Below are positions 8,769 to 15,643 of a DNA stretch of 19,203 nucleotides, piece by piece. Under the pieces are notes generated by a model. The model was given only the letters and a program-made list of their open reading frames with translations. It did no database searches and was not told the DNA's origin. How positions within the stretch are numbered: the stretch's first letter is position 1; every line of letters begins with the position of its first letter. The stretch is taken from positions 1 to 19,203 of the forward strand of contig CAZBWA010000028.1 in the NCBI GenBank assembly GCA_964495555.1, in the 5' to 3' direction. The translations under genes were made by a program, and so were the position numbers. This DNA is from VGCC01 sp964495555. Lineage in GTDB: Bacteria > Actinomycetota > Actinomycetes > S36-B12.

Positions 8769-10411
8769 GGCACCGTCTCCAGGGTCGTACTCAATTCACC
8801 ATCGGCATCCATGCTGGTCACCAGTCGCGCTTGCCAGGAACTCTCCGCGTCAGGGAAGTCCTCCCGCCAGTGCGATCCTCGTGTCTCCTCGCGCAGGAGT
8901 GCATGGCGCACGAGGACCTGTGCGATCGTCATGATGTTCGTCGTCTCCCAGTTCTCCGTCGTGGGCGCGACGTCCGCGGGGGCGTTCTGCACCGCATCCG
9001 CCAGCCACGCTGCCGCACGGCGGAGGGATGCGGCGCTGCGTAGGACTCCCGCATCCTCGTCCATGACCCGCTGCATCGGACGACGCATCTGCACCGGGAT
9101 GAGCACGCCTGGTGCACCGAGGGGAACGGGGTCGGCAGGCGTGAGTCCATCGGCACGGATGGCGGTGGCGATGCGCCGGGAGAACACCAGCCCCTCCAGG
9201 AGCGAGTTCGAGGCGAGCCGATTGGCACCGTGGACTCCGGTACATGCGACCTCGCCGCACGCGTAGAGCCCTCGGATGGAGGAGCGACCGTCGACATCCG
9301 TGCGCACCCCGCCCGAGACGTAATGCTGGGCAGGCGCCACGGGGATGAGGTCGGTGACCGGGTCGATGCCGCGGAGACGACACGACTCCAGGATCGTTGG
9401 GAAGCGTCGGACCCAGACATCCGCCCCGAGGTGCCGCCCATCCAGCCACACATGCTCGGTGCCCGCGGCGCGCATGCGGCGCATGATCGCCTTCGCGACG
9501 ACGTCGCGCGGGGCTAGGTCGGCAAGTTCGTGCTCATCGGCCATGAAGGCCACGCCGTCATCATCACGCAGGATCGCCCCCTCACCCCGCACGGCCTCGG
9601 AGACAAGTGGCTGCTGCCCCTGGGCGTGGGGTCCGAGCCACAGAACCGTGGGATGGAATTGCACGAACTCGATATCGGCGACCTCCGCGCCCGCACGCAC
9701 CGCCAGTGCGACGCCATCCCCGGTGGAGACATAAGGGTTCGTGGTCTGTCCGAAAACCTGACCGATGCCCCCGGTGGCGAGCACCACGGCGGGTGCGAGC
9801 GCGGCACCGACGCCATCGCGTTGCCCGGTACCGATCACATGCAATGTGACGCCCTGGGCGGAGCCGTCCTCTCCGCGCAGCAGATCGAGGACGAGTGCGT
9901 TCTCGATGACCTCGATTTCGGGTGAGGCGTGGACGGCCGCGACGAGCGCCCTGCTCACCTCGCGACCGGTCGCATCACCACCCGCATGCGCAATGCGATC
10001 GCGCAGGTGACCACCTTCGCGCGTCAGGGCGATCGCGCCCGACGGATCCGTGTCGAATCGGGCACCCCAGTCGATCAGTTCGCGCATCGCGGGCGGTCCC
10101 TCGGTGACGAGGATCTTCACGGCCTCGGCATCACAGAGGCCTGCGCCCGCGACCATCGTGTCGGCCATGTGATCCTCGGGAGAGTCCTCGTCGCTCAACG
10201 CCGCAGCGATACCCCCCTGCGCCCAGCGCGTCGATCCCTCGTCGATCTGCGCCTTCGTGACGAGCAGGACACGCATGCCCAGATCGCGGAGGTGCAGTGC
10301 CGATGTCAGCCCAGCGACCCCCGAACCGACGACGATGGCATCCGCGGTCGCCGTCCAACCGGGGACGGGTGCGCGCAGGGGCCCGCGGATGAGTGCCCGC
10401 TCAGACCGCAT
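8765..10411 (-). CDS. nadB: L-aspartate oxidase
   Basis: 548 aa FAD enzyme oxidising L-aspartate to iminoaspartate, the first step of NAD synthesis, with oxygen, fumarate or quinone as electron acceptor in characterised members. Visible: FAD dinucleotide fold VVGSGVAGL (27-35), TRWAQGGIAAALS, REGGHLRDRIAHAGGDATG, QFHPT, SEAVRGEGA, HYVSGGVRTD, and ACGEVACTGVHGANRLASNS near the second FAD region, then a helical C-terminal domain. Length is normal for the family. The start ATG 10411 has GGGAGG 9 nt upstream (10421-10426) and overlaps the panC 3' end by 11 bp. It lies third in the DUF2520-panC-nadB-nadC-coaX operon. Confidence 0.97.
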   Translation of the reverse strand: MRSERALIRGPLRAPVPGWTATADAIVVGSGVAGLTSALHLRDLGMRVLLVTKAQIDEGSTRWAQGGIAAALSDEDSPEDHMADTMVAGAGLCDAEAVKILVTEGPPAMRELIDWGARFDTDPSGAIALTREGGHLRDRIAHAGGDATGREVSRALVAAVHASPEIEVIENALVLDLLRGEDGSAQGVTLHVIGTGQRDGVGAALAPAVVLATGGIGQVFGQTTNPYVSTGDGVALAVRAGAEVADIEFVQFHPTVLWLGPHAQGQQPLVSEAVRGEGAILRDDDGVAFMADEHELADLAPRDVVAKAIMRRMRAAGTEHVWLDGRHLGADVWVRRFPTILESCRLRGIDPVTDLIPVAPAQHYVSGGVRTDVDGRSSIRGLYACGEVACTGVHGANRLASNSLLEGLVFSRRIATAIRADGLTPADPVPLGAPGVLIPVQMRRPMQRVMDEDAGVLRSAASLRRAAAWLADAVQNAPADVAPTTENWETTNIMTIAQVLVRHALLREETRGSHWREDFPDAESSWQARLVTSMDADGELSTTLETVP

Positions 10412-11216
10412 GGAGAACGACCTCCCAGTTGTCGATCAGACGCGTCCTTCCGACATGGCCCGCGAGAAGGATCCGCGCGGGACCCGGGTCGGTGACCACA
10501 TCCAACTCCGGGGTGCGCACGTCGATGTAGTCGACGTCCACGTGCGGATCGAGTTCCGCGCGGACCGCCGTGACGATCGTCGCAACGCGGTCCTGACGCG
10601 CGCCGGCGCTCAGGGCCCGCGGGATGCTGGCGGCCCAGGCCCGCTCGTCGGCACTCAGGTAGCGGTTCCTGCTGCTCATCGCCAGGCCGTCGGCCTCGCG
10701 CACGGTGGGCACGCCGACGACATCCACGCGGATGTCGAGGTCGGCGACCATCTGGCGGATGAGGACCAACTGCTGGTAGTCCTTCTCACCGAACAGGGCC
10801 TCCTGGGGCTGGGTGATGTGGAGGAGTTTCCCGACGACCGTGGCCATCCCGGTGAAGTGTCCGGGCCGGGACGCGCCCTCGAGGATGGTGCCCGCGGGTC
10901 CCGGATGGATGGTGGTGCGCGGCCCATCGGGATACACGTCACGTACCTCCGGGACGTAGACCCCCGTGGCGCCCGCGGCCTCGCACACCGCGAGGTCCGC
11001 CTCGACCGTGCGCGGGTAGGTATCGAAGTCCTCGCCGGTGCCGAACTGCAGCGGATTCACGAACACGGTCACCAGGACCTCTCCGGAATCCCCCACGCGC
11101 TCACGTGCGGTGCGGATCAACTGCGCATGACCCTCGTGCAGAGCACCCATCGTCATGACCACGGCCCGGCGACCCCGGGGCTCGGGGATCTGCACGCGCG
11201 TGGGCCAGACCTCCAT
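10401..11216 (-). CDS. panC: Pantothenate synthetase
   Basis: 271 aa enzyme condensing pantoate with beta-alanine using ATP. Signature nucleotidyltransferase-fold motifs are present: MGALHEGH (23-30, HIGH-like), VFVNPLQFG, FGEKDYQQL, and MSSRNRYLS (180-188, KMSKS-like). Two adjacent starts exist: GTG 11219 and ATG 11216. GGAG at 11223-11226 lies 3 nt from the GTG but 6 nt from the ATG, so ATG is preferred. The start overlaps the DUF2520 stop, implying translational coupling. panB and panD are not in this window, so beta-alanine and ketopantoate must be supplied from elsewhere. Confidence 0.97.
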   Translation of the reverse strand: MEVWPTRVQIPEPRGRRAVVMTMGALHEGHAQLIRTARERVGDSGEVLVTVFVNPLQFGTGEDFDTYPRTVEADLAVCEAAGATGVYVPEVRDVYPDGPRTTIHPGPAGTILEGASRPGHFTGMATVVGKLLHITQPQEALFGEKDYQQLVLIRQMVADLDIRVDVVGVPTVREADGLAMSSRNRYLSADERAWAASIPRALSAGARQDRVATIVTAVRAELDPHVDVDYIDVRTPELDVVTDPGPARILLAGHVGRTRLIDNWEVVLHAV

Positions 11217-12088
11217 CACTCGCTCCGCGTGGCCAGGACGGTGAGGAGGGCGGCCGCCTGCTCGACGGTGATCACACCGGCACCCAGGGCACGATCCGCT
11301 GCGAGCCGCCCCATGGCGCGGTAGCTCGCCGCAACCACCGGATCGTCGAGGACCTCGAGGTGTCGGGCGATGCTCTCGGCATCACCGCGCGCGATCGGCC
11401 CGGTCAATCCGCGATCACGTAGCCGCAACGCGTTGTCGAGTGATGCGTGCAGGAGCGGGGCCAACAGGCGCGCAGGGTCGTTCATGCCCTGCTGCTCCAG
11501 CAGATCCGATGCCTGGGAGACGAGGGTGTTCATGAAGTTCGACGCATAGCTCAGGGCCGCGTGGTAGCGCACGCGCACCGACTCGGGTACCCACACCGGC
11601 TCCGCACCGAGTTCGAGCGTCAACGCCTCCGCGACGGTGCGGTAGTCCTCCGGTGCGGTGACACCACAGGGCGCTCCACTGAGGCGCTCGAGGTCGATGG
11701 AGGTCCCGGTGAAGGTCATGACCGGATGGATCGCGAGGGGCACGCAGAGTGGAGCCGGTTCGAATACGGCGAGTCCGTGTCGACCGGAGACATGGACGAG
11801 GAATGTTCCGGGCGTGAGGGCCTCGGCTGCCACGAGCCCCCGGACGAGATCGGGCAACACGTCGTCGGGCACCGCGAACAGGATCAACTCCGCCTCAGCA
11901 CAGATCTCGGGGACGGTGCGCAGCGGTACGCCCGGCAGCAGGGCCTCGGCGCGTAGACGTGACATGTCGGAGACGGCGGACACTCCAACGATGTGGTGAC
12001 CTGCGCGACGCCACGCAGCACCCAACACCGAGCCCACGCGCCCAGCCCCGATCACACCGACGCGCAACCGCGGTGGTGGTCCTGCCAT
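11216..12088 (-). CDS. Rossmann-fold and DUF2520 domain protein, panC-linked
   Basis: 290 aa. An N-terminal NAD(P)-binding Rossmann domain with GAGRVG at 14-19 (GxGxxG) and a strand ending ILFAVPDD is followed by a helical C-terminal domain with AIHPVMTF and LSYASNFMNTLV, the DUF2520 pattern. The family (Rv3603c type) is regularly found before panC in actinobacteria. Its architecture resembles short-chain reductases of the ketopantoate/pyrroline-carboxylate reductase kind, so a ketopantoate-reductase-like role is possible but is inference. ATG 12088 is preceded by TAGGCT 7 nt upstream with no SD, suggesting a leaderless message. It is the first gene of the five-gene cofactor operon and is divergent from the methyltransferase across only 23 bp. 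Confidence 0.88.
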   Translation of the reverse strand: MAGPPPRLRVGVIGAGRVGSVLGAAWRRAGHHIVGVSAVSDMSRLRAEALLPGVPLRTVPEICAEAELILFAVPDDVLPDLVRGLVAAEALTPGTFLVHVSGRHGLAVFEPAPLCVPLAIHPVMTFTGTSIDLERLSGAPCGVTAPEDYRTVAEALTLELGAEPVWVPESVRVRYHAALSYASNFMNTLVSQASDLLEQQGMNDPARLLAPLLHASLDNALRLRDRGLTGPIARGDAESIARHLEVLDDPVVAASYRAMGRLAADRALGAGVITVEQAAALLTVLATRSE

Positions 12089-12095
12089 GGCCGTG

Positions 12096-12101
12096 AGCCT
12101 A
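12096..12101 (-). promoter_or_regulatory. -10 element of the DUF2520-panC-nadB-nadC-coaX operon (leaderless)
   Basis: TAGGCT on the minus strand, 7 nt before ATG 12088. It shares two base pairs (12100-12101) with the opposing -10 of the methyltransferase gene. Confidence 0.55.
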
Positions 12102-12105
12102 CGGT
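12100..12105 (+). promoter_or_regulatory. -10 element of the methyltransferase/nuoD-like operon (leaderless)
   Basis: TACGGT followed by GATGTC and ATG 12112: exact TAnnnT with 6-nt spacing and no SD. Confidence 0.6.
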
Positions 12106-12111
12106 GATGTC

Positions 12112-12966
12112 ATGGTGCGGCATTTCCATACGGCCTGGGCGGAGTCGACGGTCTTCTACCGCGCCCATCGCCCACGGGACCACTTCCGCACCAGCTCGCA
12201 TTCGAGCAGTCGCGTCGCACGTGCACTCGCCCGCATCGTGGCCGAGCAGTGGCTGCGCCTCGGCGCACCGGAGGGCTTCACCGTGACCGACGTCGGTGCC
12301 GATGACGGACACCTACTCGCCTCGGTCCGGGAACTCGTGCCCCCAAGCATCCGGGAAGGTGCCCGCTGGCGCGCCGTCGACCTGGTCGCCGGGGACGCAG
12401 ACCTCGACTGGGTCGTCGCTGACATCACGAGCATCGATCTCGCCGCCGCCCCCGGTGTGCTCATCGCCCAGGAACTCCTCGATGACATCCCGTGTCCGAT
12501 CGTCGAGAACGATGATGTGGGTCGACCCTGGATGCTCGGACTCGATGAGGACGGTGCGACAGCGCCGCTCACACCCGTGACCGATTGCGACGACCTCGCC
12601 TGGCTTGCCACATGGTGGCCGGATCCGACCCCCGTCGCGATGCGCGAGATCGGTAGACCCCGGGACGCGGCGTGGCAGCGGCTGCGCGCCTCAGTGACAG
12701 CGGGTCTGGCGATCGCCATCGACTACGGCCATGTGCGTGCCGAGCGCCGGGGAGGTCGATGGGCTGCGGGAACGGTCCGGGCTTTCCAGTCCGGGCGCGT
12801 CGTGCGCCCTGTCCCCGATGGCCGCCGCAACATCACGGCGCACGTGGCGATGGACGCGTTGGCCGATGCGCCTCTGCGCCGCCAGGTGGAGATGACCGGG
12901 ATCGGAGGGGCCGAGGGGGACATGCTCTGGCTGCTCGACGATCGAGGTGCGTCGTGCGTGAGGTGA
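12112..12966 (+). CDS. SAM-dependent methyltransferase, MidA/NDUFAF7-like
   Basis: 284 aa. Visible: FRTSSHSSSRVARALARI (26-43), corresponding to the FxTxP/S helix of the MidA family; SAM motif I VTDVGADDGHL (58-68); and QELLDDIP (120-127), the counterpart of the family NExxDAxP motif. It is shorter than typical MidA proteins (well over 300 aa). The best-known relative, mitochondrial NDUFAF7, symmetrically dimethylates an arginine of complex I subunit NDUFS2. Here the gene's stop lies inside the start region of a NuoD/NDUFS2-like gene, which makes that protein the obvious candidate substrate (inference). ATG 12112 has no SD but has TACGGT 6 nt upstream, suggesting a leaderless mRNA. The family assignment rests on motif reading, not a search. 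Confidence 0.82.
   Translation: MVRHFHTAWAESTVFYRAHRPRDHFRTSSHSSSRVARALARIVAEQWLRLGAPEGFTVTDVGADDGHLLASVRELVPPSIREGARWRAVDLVAGDADLDWVVADITSIDLAAAPGVLIAQELLDDIPCPIVENDDVGRPWMLGLDEDGATAPLTPVTDCDDLAWLATWWPDPTPVAMREIGRPRDAAWQRLRASVTAGLAIAIDYGHVRAERRGGRWAAGTVRAFQSGRVVRPVPDGRRNITAHVAMDALADAPLRRQVEMTGIGGAEGDMLWLLDDRGASCVR
12944..12947 (+). promoter_or_regulatory. Shine-Dalgarno deciding the nuoD-like start
   Basis: GAGG 6 nt before GTG 12954. The next candidate, GTG 12963, has a GAG directly abutting it and no usable spacing, so 12954 is preferred. Confidence 0.55.
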
Positions 12967-14039
12967 TCGCCGGTCTCGGCGTGACCCGCGACCTCGACTG
13001 CGATCTGGCCATCGATCTGGGCGCCCACCATCCGTCCGCGCACGGCGGCTTCCAGCTGCGACTCCTCGTGGATGGCGACACCATCGTCGAGGCCGAGCCG
13101 CGTGTCGGGTTCCTGCACCGCAGTGCCGAGAAACTGTTCGAGGCCCGGGACTACCGACAGATCCTGATGCTGGCGAATCGCCATGACTGGCTGTCAGCGT
13201 TCTCCTCGGAGCTCACCATCGCTCTGGCGGTGGAGGAGGCGACGGGCATCACGCCACCGGAGCGCGCAACCTGGGTGCGCATGGTGCTCGCGGAGTCCAA
13301 CCGCATCGCCGCGCACCTACTGATGCTCGCCTACCGGGACCCAACCCTTCTCCCCCTGCGGGAGGAGTGGGCGCAGTGGCACGAGCGCGCCACCGGGGGT
13401 CGCGTGCATCCGATGATCACGCGCATCGGCGGACTCGCCACCGATCTGGACAGCCGCCTGCTCGACGAGGCGGTCGTCCTGGCGCACCGGAGTCGCGATG
13501 CCGTCGCCGCCCTCGACATCCCCGCAGGGTGGGGGTCCCTGGCGATCGTCGATGGGGGCACCGCGCGAGCACTGGGTGCGACCGGTCCGGTGGGGTGGGC
13601 CTCCGGAGTGCAGGCGGACCTGCGTCGGGATGAGCCGTATCTGCACTACTCGGAGGTCACGATCCCGGAATGCACCGGTGCCGGATCGGCCGCTGCGCGC
13701 TACCGGATGCTGACCGAGCAGATCGACGTGAGCACCGGCATCCTCGCCGCGTGTGTCGCGCACTGTGCCTCACTGGACGGCGCCCCTGTCGCAGTTCCCC
13801 TGCCCAAGACCCTGCGGGTCCCCGAGGGCACGACCTACCTGGCAACCGAGAACCCCTTCGGCGCGCACGGGGTGTTGCTCGTCAGCACGGGCGACAAGAT
13901 CCCGTGGCGCATGAAGTTACGTACGCCGTCCTATGCGCATGTGCAGGTGATGGCCGCCTCCGTGAGGGGGACGGCCCTGGCTGATCTGCCCGATGCCCTC
14001 GCATCGTTTTTCCTGATCAGCGGTGATATCGACCGTTAG
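12954..14039 (+). CDS. Lone NADH-quinone oxidoreductase subunit D-like protein (NuoD/NDUFS2 paralogue)
   Basis: 361 aa from GTG 12954, overlapping the methyltransferase by 13 bp. It aligns by eye along NuoD/NDUFS2: HPSAHG (His30), VGFLHRSAEKL (Arg56), RATWVRMVLAESNRIAAHLL, GGRVHPMITRIGGL, GWASGVQADLRRDEPY, PEGTTYLATENPFGAHGVLLVS, PSYAHV and C-terminal GDIDR (usual GEVDR). It is shorter than canonical NuoD: the segment around IHHFKLxxxG is missing. The quinone-site tyrosine of the DRLDY motif is Trp79 (NRHDW). Cys pairs of NiFe hydrogenase large subunits are absent. No other nuo gene is nearby, so this is probably a second, divergent copy; I recall annotated nuoD2 genes outside the nuo operon in streptomycetes. 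A moonlighting or alternative-complex role is possible. Confidence 0.88.
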   Translation: MREVIAGLGVTRDLDCDLAIDLGAHHPSAHGGFQLRLLVDGDTIVEAEPRVGFLHRSAEKLFEARDYRQILMLANRHDWLSAFSSELTIALAVEEATGITPPERATWVRMVLAESNRIAAHLLMLAYRDPTLLPLREEWAQWHERATGGRVHPMITRIGGLATDLDSRLLDEAVVLAHRSRDAVAALDIPAGWGSLAIVDGGTARALGATGPVGWASGVQADLRRDEPYLHYSEVTIPECTGAGSAAARYRMLTEQIDVSTGILAACVAHCASLDGAPVAVPLPKTLRVPEGTTYLATENPFGAHGVLLVSTGDKIPWRMKLRTPSYAHVQVMAASVRGTALADLPDALASFFLISGDIDR

Positions 14040-14317
14040 TGCTCGCGGATGTAGGTGGCGAACCGTGCGCGGAGGAGCGCCTCCGTCGAGGGATCGAGAT
14101 CTTCCGAGCCGAACATCTCGCGCACAGCGCGTACGGTTTCGATGAACGTGCCTCCGGTGGATCCCAGGTCACCGCCCTCACCCTGGATCGCGACCATGCC
14201 GGGCATGTGCCCGAACAGGTCCGTGAAGAACCCGATGTCCAGATGCTTCTCCGCGATGTGGAACGCACGGTGTCGCAGTTCGTCGAAGGGGAGATCCTCG
14301 AGCACCTCGTCGGTCAT
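14036..14317 (-). CDS. Conserved-looking 93-aa protein of unknown function
   Basis: 93 aa, acidic, soluble, without membrane segments or a signal peptide. It looks mostly helical, with a glycine-rich central turn (GEGGDLGSTGGTF, residues 47-59) followed by a helix, VRAVREMFG. I do not recognise the family. It is likely real because ATG 14317 overlaps the DUF3180 stop as ATGA, AGGG lies 6 nt upstream, and it continues an unbroken chain of coupled genes from folB. Its TAA stop overlaps the nuoD-like stop by 4 bp in convergent orientation. Being last in the folate operon, it may share its expression, but nothing in its sequence indicates a folate role. Confidence 0.7.
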   Translation of the reverse strand: MTDEVLEDLPFDELRHRAFHIAEKHLDIGFFTDLFGHMPGMVAIQGEGGDLGSTGGTFIETVRAVREMFGSEDLDPSTEALLRARFATYIREH

Positions 14318-14793
14318 GGGGCGACCCTACCCGCGCCATCGTCGTCCTTGTCATCCTCCGGCAGTCGGCAGAGCCCCTCGAGCCACAGCGCCGCGGCGGC
14401 GAGCACCACGGATCCGGTCGAGGCCAGGACGGCGGAGCTGAAGGCGGACAACCCGGCAGGGGTGGACAGCGAATTGACCGTGGCCGCCGCGATGCCCGCG
14501 TAGATGCCCGCGACGACGGCACCGGTCCGCGATGCCGCCATCGCCAACGCGGCGGTGCGCGCGGCTGCCAGCGGTGGCACCGGAATGCTCCCCGGCTCCT
14601 TGCGCAGCCGGGGACGCAGGAACCACGTCCAGGCGCCGAGTGCGATCGCCAGAAGCCAGATGGCCGTGCCCGCGAGGAGGGGTACCGGTACCGATCGGCC
14701 CGTCTGACCGGAGACGATCTCCACGAGACCCCAGCCCACGGCGATGCCGATGACGACGATTGCGATCAAGAGGGGGATGCGCGTCGGCTTCAC
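14314..14793 (-). CDS. DUF3180 family membrane protein
   Basis: 159 aa, hydrophobic, with four predicted membrane helices: about 7-25, 37-58, 85-107 and 116-140. A positively charged RPRLRK loop follows helix two and the C-terminal tail is acidic (EDDKDDD), presumably on the cytoplasmic side. Size, topology and position directly after folK match the actinobacterial DUF3180 family (Rv3605c type), whose function is unknown. GTG 14793 overlaps the folK stop (GTGA) and has a partial SD (AGGTGAG). Its stop overlaps the next gene as ATGA. Conserved linkage to folK suggests co-expression with folate synthesis; transport or a scaffold role would be speculation. Confidence 0.85.
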   Translation of the reverse strand: MKPTRIPLLIAIVVIGIAVGWGLVEIVSGQTGRSVPVPLLAGTAIWLLAIALGAWTWFLRPRLRKEPGSIPVPPLAAARTAALAMAASRTGAVVAGIYAGIAAATVNSLSTPAGLSAFSSAVLASTGSVVLAAAALWLEGLCRLPEDDKDDDGAGRVAP

Positions 14794-15290
14794 GTCTCAC
14801 CTACCCGACCGCCGTCGACGACGGTGCACGCGGCGGTGTCGTGATCCCGAAGGAGGTCGACTACGGGTCCGTGTCCGGGCAGTGACGCATCGGCGTCTGC
14901 ATCGTGCCAGGGCACGAGGACGAACGCGCGTTCATGTGCGCGGGGATGGGGGATCTCCAGATCCGGATCGTCAAGGGTCATCGCGTCATAGGCGATGAGA
15001 TCGAGGTCGAGGGTGCGCGGCCCCCACCGCACATCACGGACCCGGCCGTGGTCGGCCTCGATCGCCTGGAGGTCACCGAGCACTTCCCGCGGGGTCCGCG
15101 TGGTCTCCACCACCATCACCGCGTTCACGTAGTCCGGTTGTTCCGGACCTCCCACCGGTGCGGTCCGGTAGAGGTGAGAGCGATGGATCACGTCGATGCC
15201 CGGCAGGTTCGCGATCTGGTGCGCGGCCCGGTGCAGGTGCCCCGCCGGGTCGTCGAGATTGGCCCCCAGGGCGATCACCGCGACACTCAT
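14790..15290 (-). CDS. folK: 2-amino-4-hydroxy-6-hydroxymethyldihydropteridine pyrophosphokinase (HPPK)
   Basis: 166 aa enzyme transferring pyrophosphate from ATP to hydroxymethyldihydropterin ahead of FolP. Motifs: ALGANLDDPAGHL at the N-terminus, YRTAPVGGPEQPDYVNAV, the Mg/ATP site RWGPRTLDLDLIAYD, and IPHPRAHERAFVLVPW. Length is typical. The frame is open back to 15437, but the family N-terminus (VAVIALGANL) fixes ATG 15290, which overlaps the folB stop as ATGA. It has no strong SD, so it is probably translationally coupled. It is a separate protein here rather than fused to FolB or FolP as in some organisms. Confidence 0.97.
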   Translation of the reverse strand: MSVAVIALGANLDDPAGHLHRAAHQIANLPGIDVIHRSHLYRTAPVGGPEQPDYVNAVMVVETTRTPREVLGDLQAIEADHGRVRDVRWGPRTLDLDLIAYDAMTLDDPDLEIPHPRAHERAFVLVPWHDADADASLPGHGPVVDLLRDHDTAACTVVDGGRVGET

Positions 15291-15643
15291 GGCCGCCGTA
15301 TCCGCACGACGACGTCGTCGAAGGGCACGGGGATGGGGGCGGAGGGCTTGTGTACCGCTACCTCGACCCACTCGGCGACAGTCGCCTCGAGGATGTCCGC
15401 GGAGATGCGCTCGGCCAGGGTTTCGATCAGGTCGCACGGCGAACCGGTGATGTGCGCGTGGACCCGAACGGCCACATCCGCGTAGTTGACGGTGTCCGCG
15501 AGGTCGTCGCTGCCTGCCGCCGATCTCGTCGAGACACCGAGGACGACGTCCACGATGAACTCCTGGCCGTCCACGCGCTCGGAGGGCAGCACACCGTGAT
15601 GTCCGTACCCCCGAATGCCGCGCACCTCGATGGTGTCCGTCAC
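15287..15643 (-). CDS. folB: Dihydroneopterin aldolase
   Basis: 118 aa, the standard size for the small FolB barrel-forming subunit. It converts dihydroneopterin to hydroxymethyldihydropterin and glycolaldehyde. Visible: RGIRGYGHHGVLPSER (8-23), DTVNYADVA, the catalytic-site segment LIETLAERIS, and VAVHKPSAPIP with the conserved lysine. GTG 15643 overlaps the folP stop (GTGA) and has GAGGG 5 nt upstream (15649-15653), so the start is well supported. It lies between folP and folK, whose products act directly after it. Confidence 0.97.
   Translation of the reverse strand: MTDTIEVRGIRGYGHHGVLPSERVDGQEFIVDVVLGVSTRSAAGSDDLADTVNYADVAVRVHAHITGSPCDLIETLAERISADILEATVAEWVEVAVHKPSAPIPVPFDDVVVRIRRP

Noticed and set aside
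12672..12953. Upstream extension of the nuoD-like frame inside the methyltransferase gene
   Set aside because: The extra 94 codons are an Arg/Gly/Pro-rich shadow of the methyltransferase and do not resemble NuoD; homology starts just before residue 15 of the chosen start.
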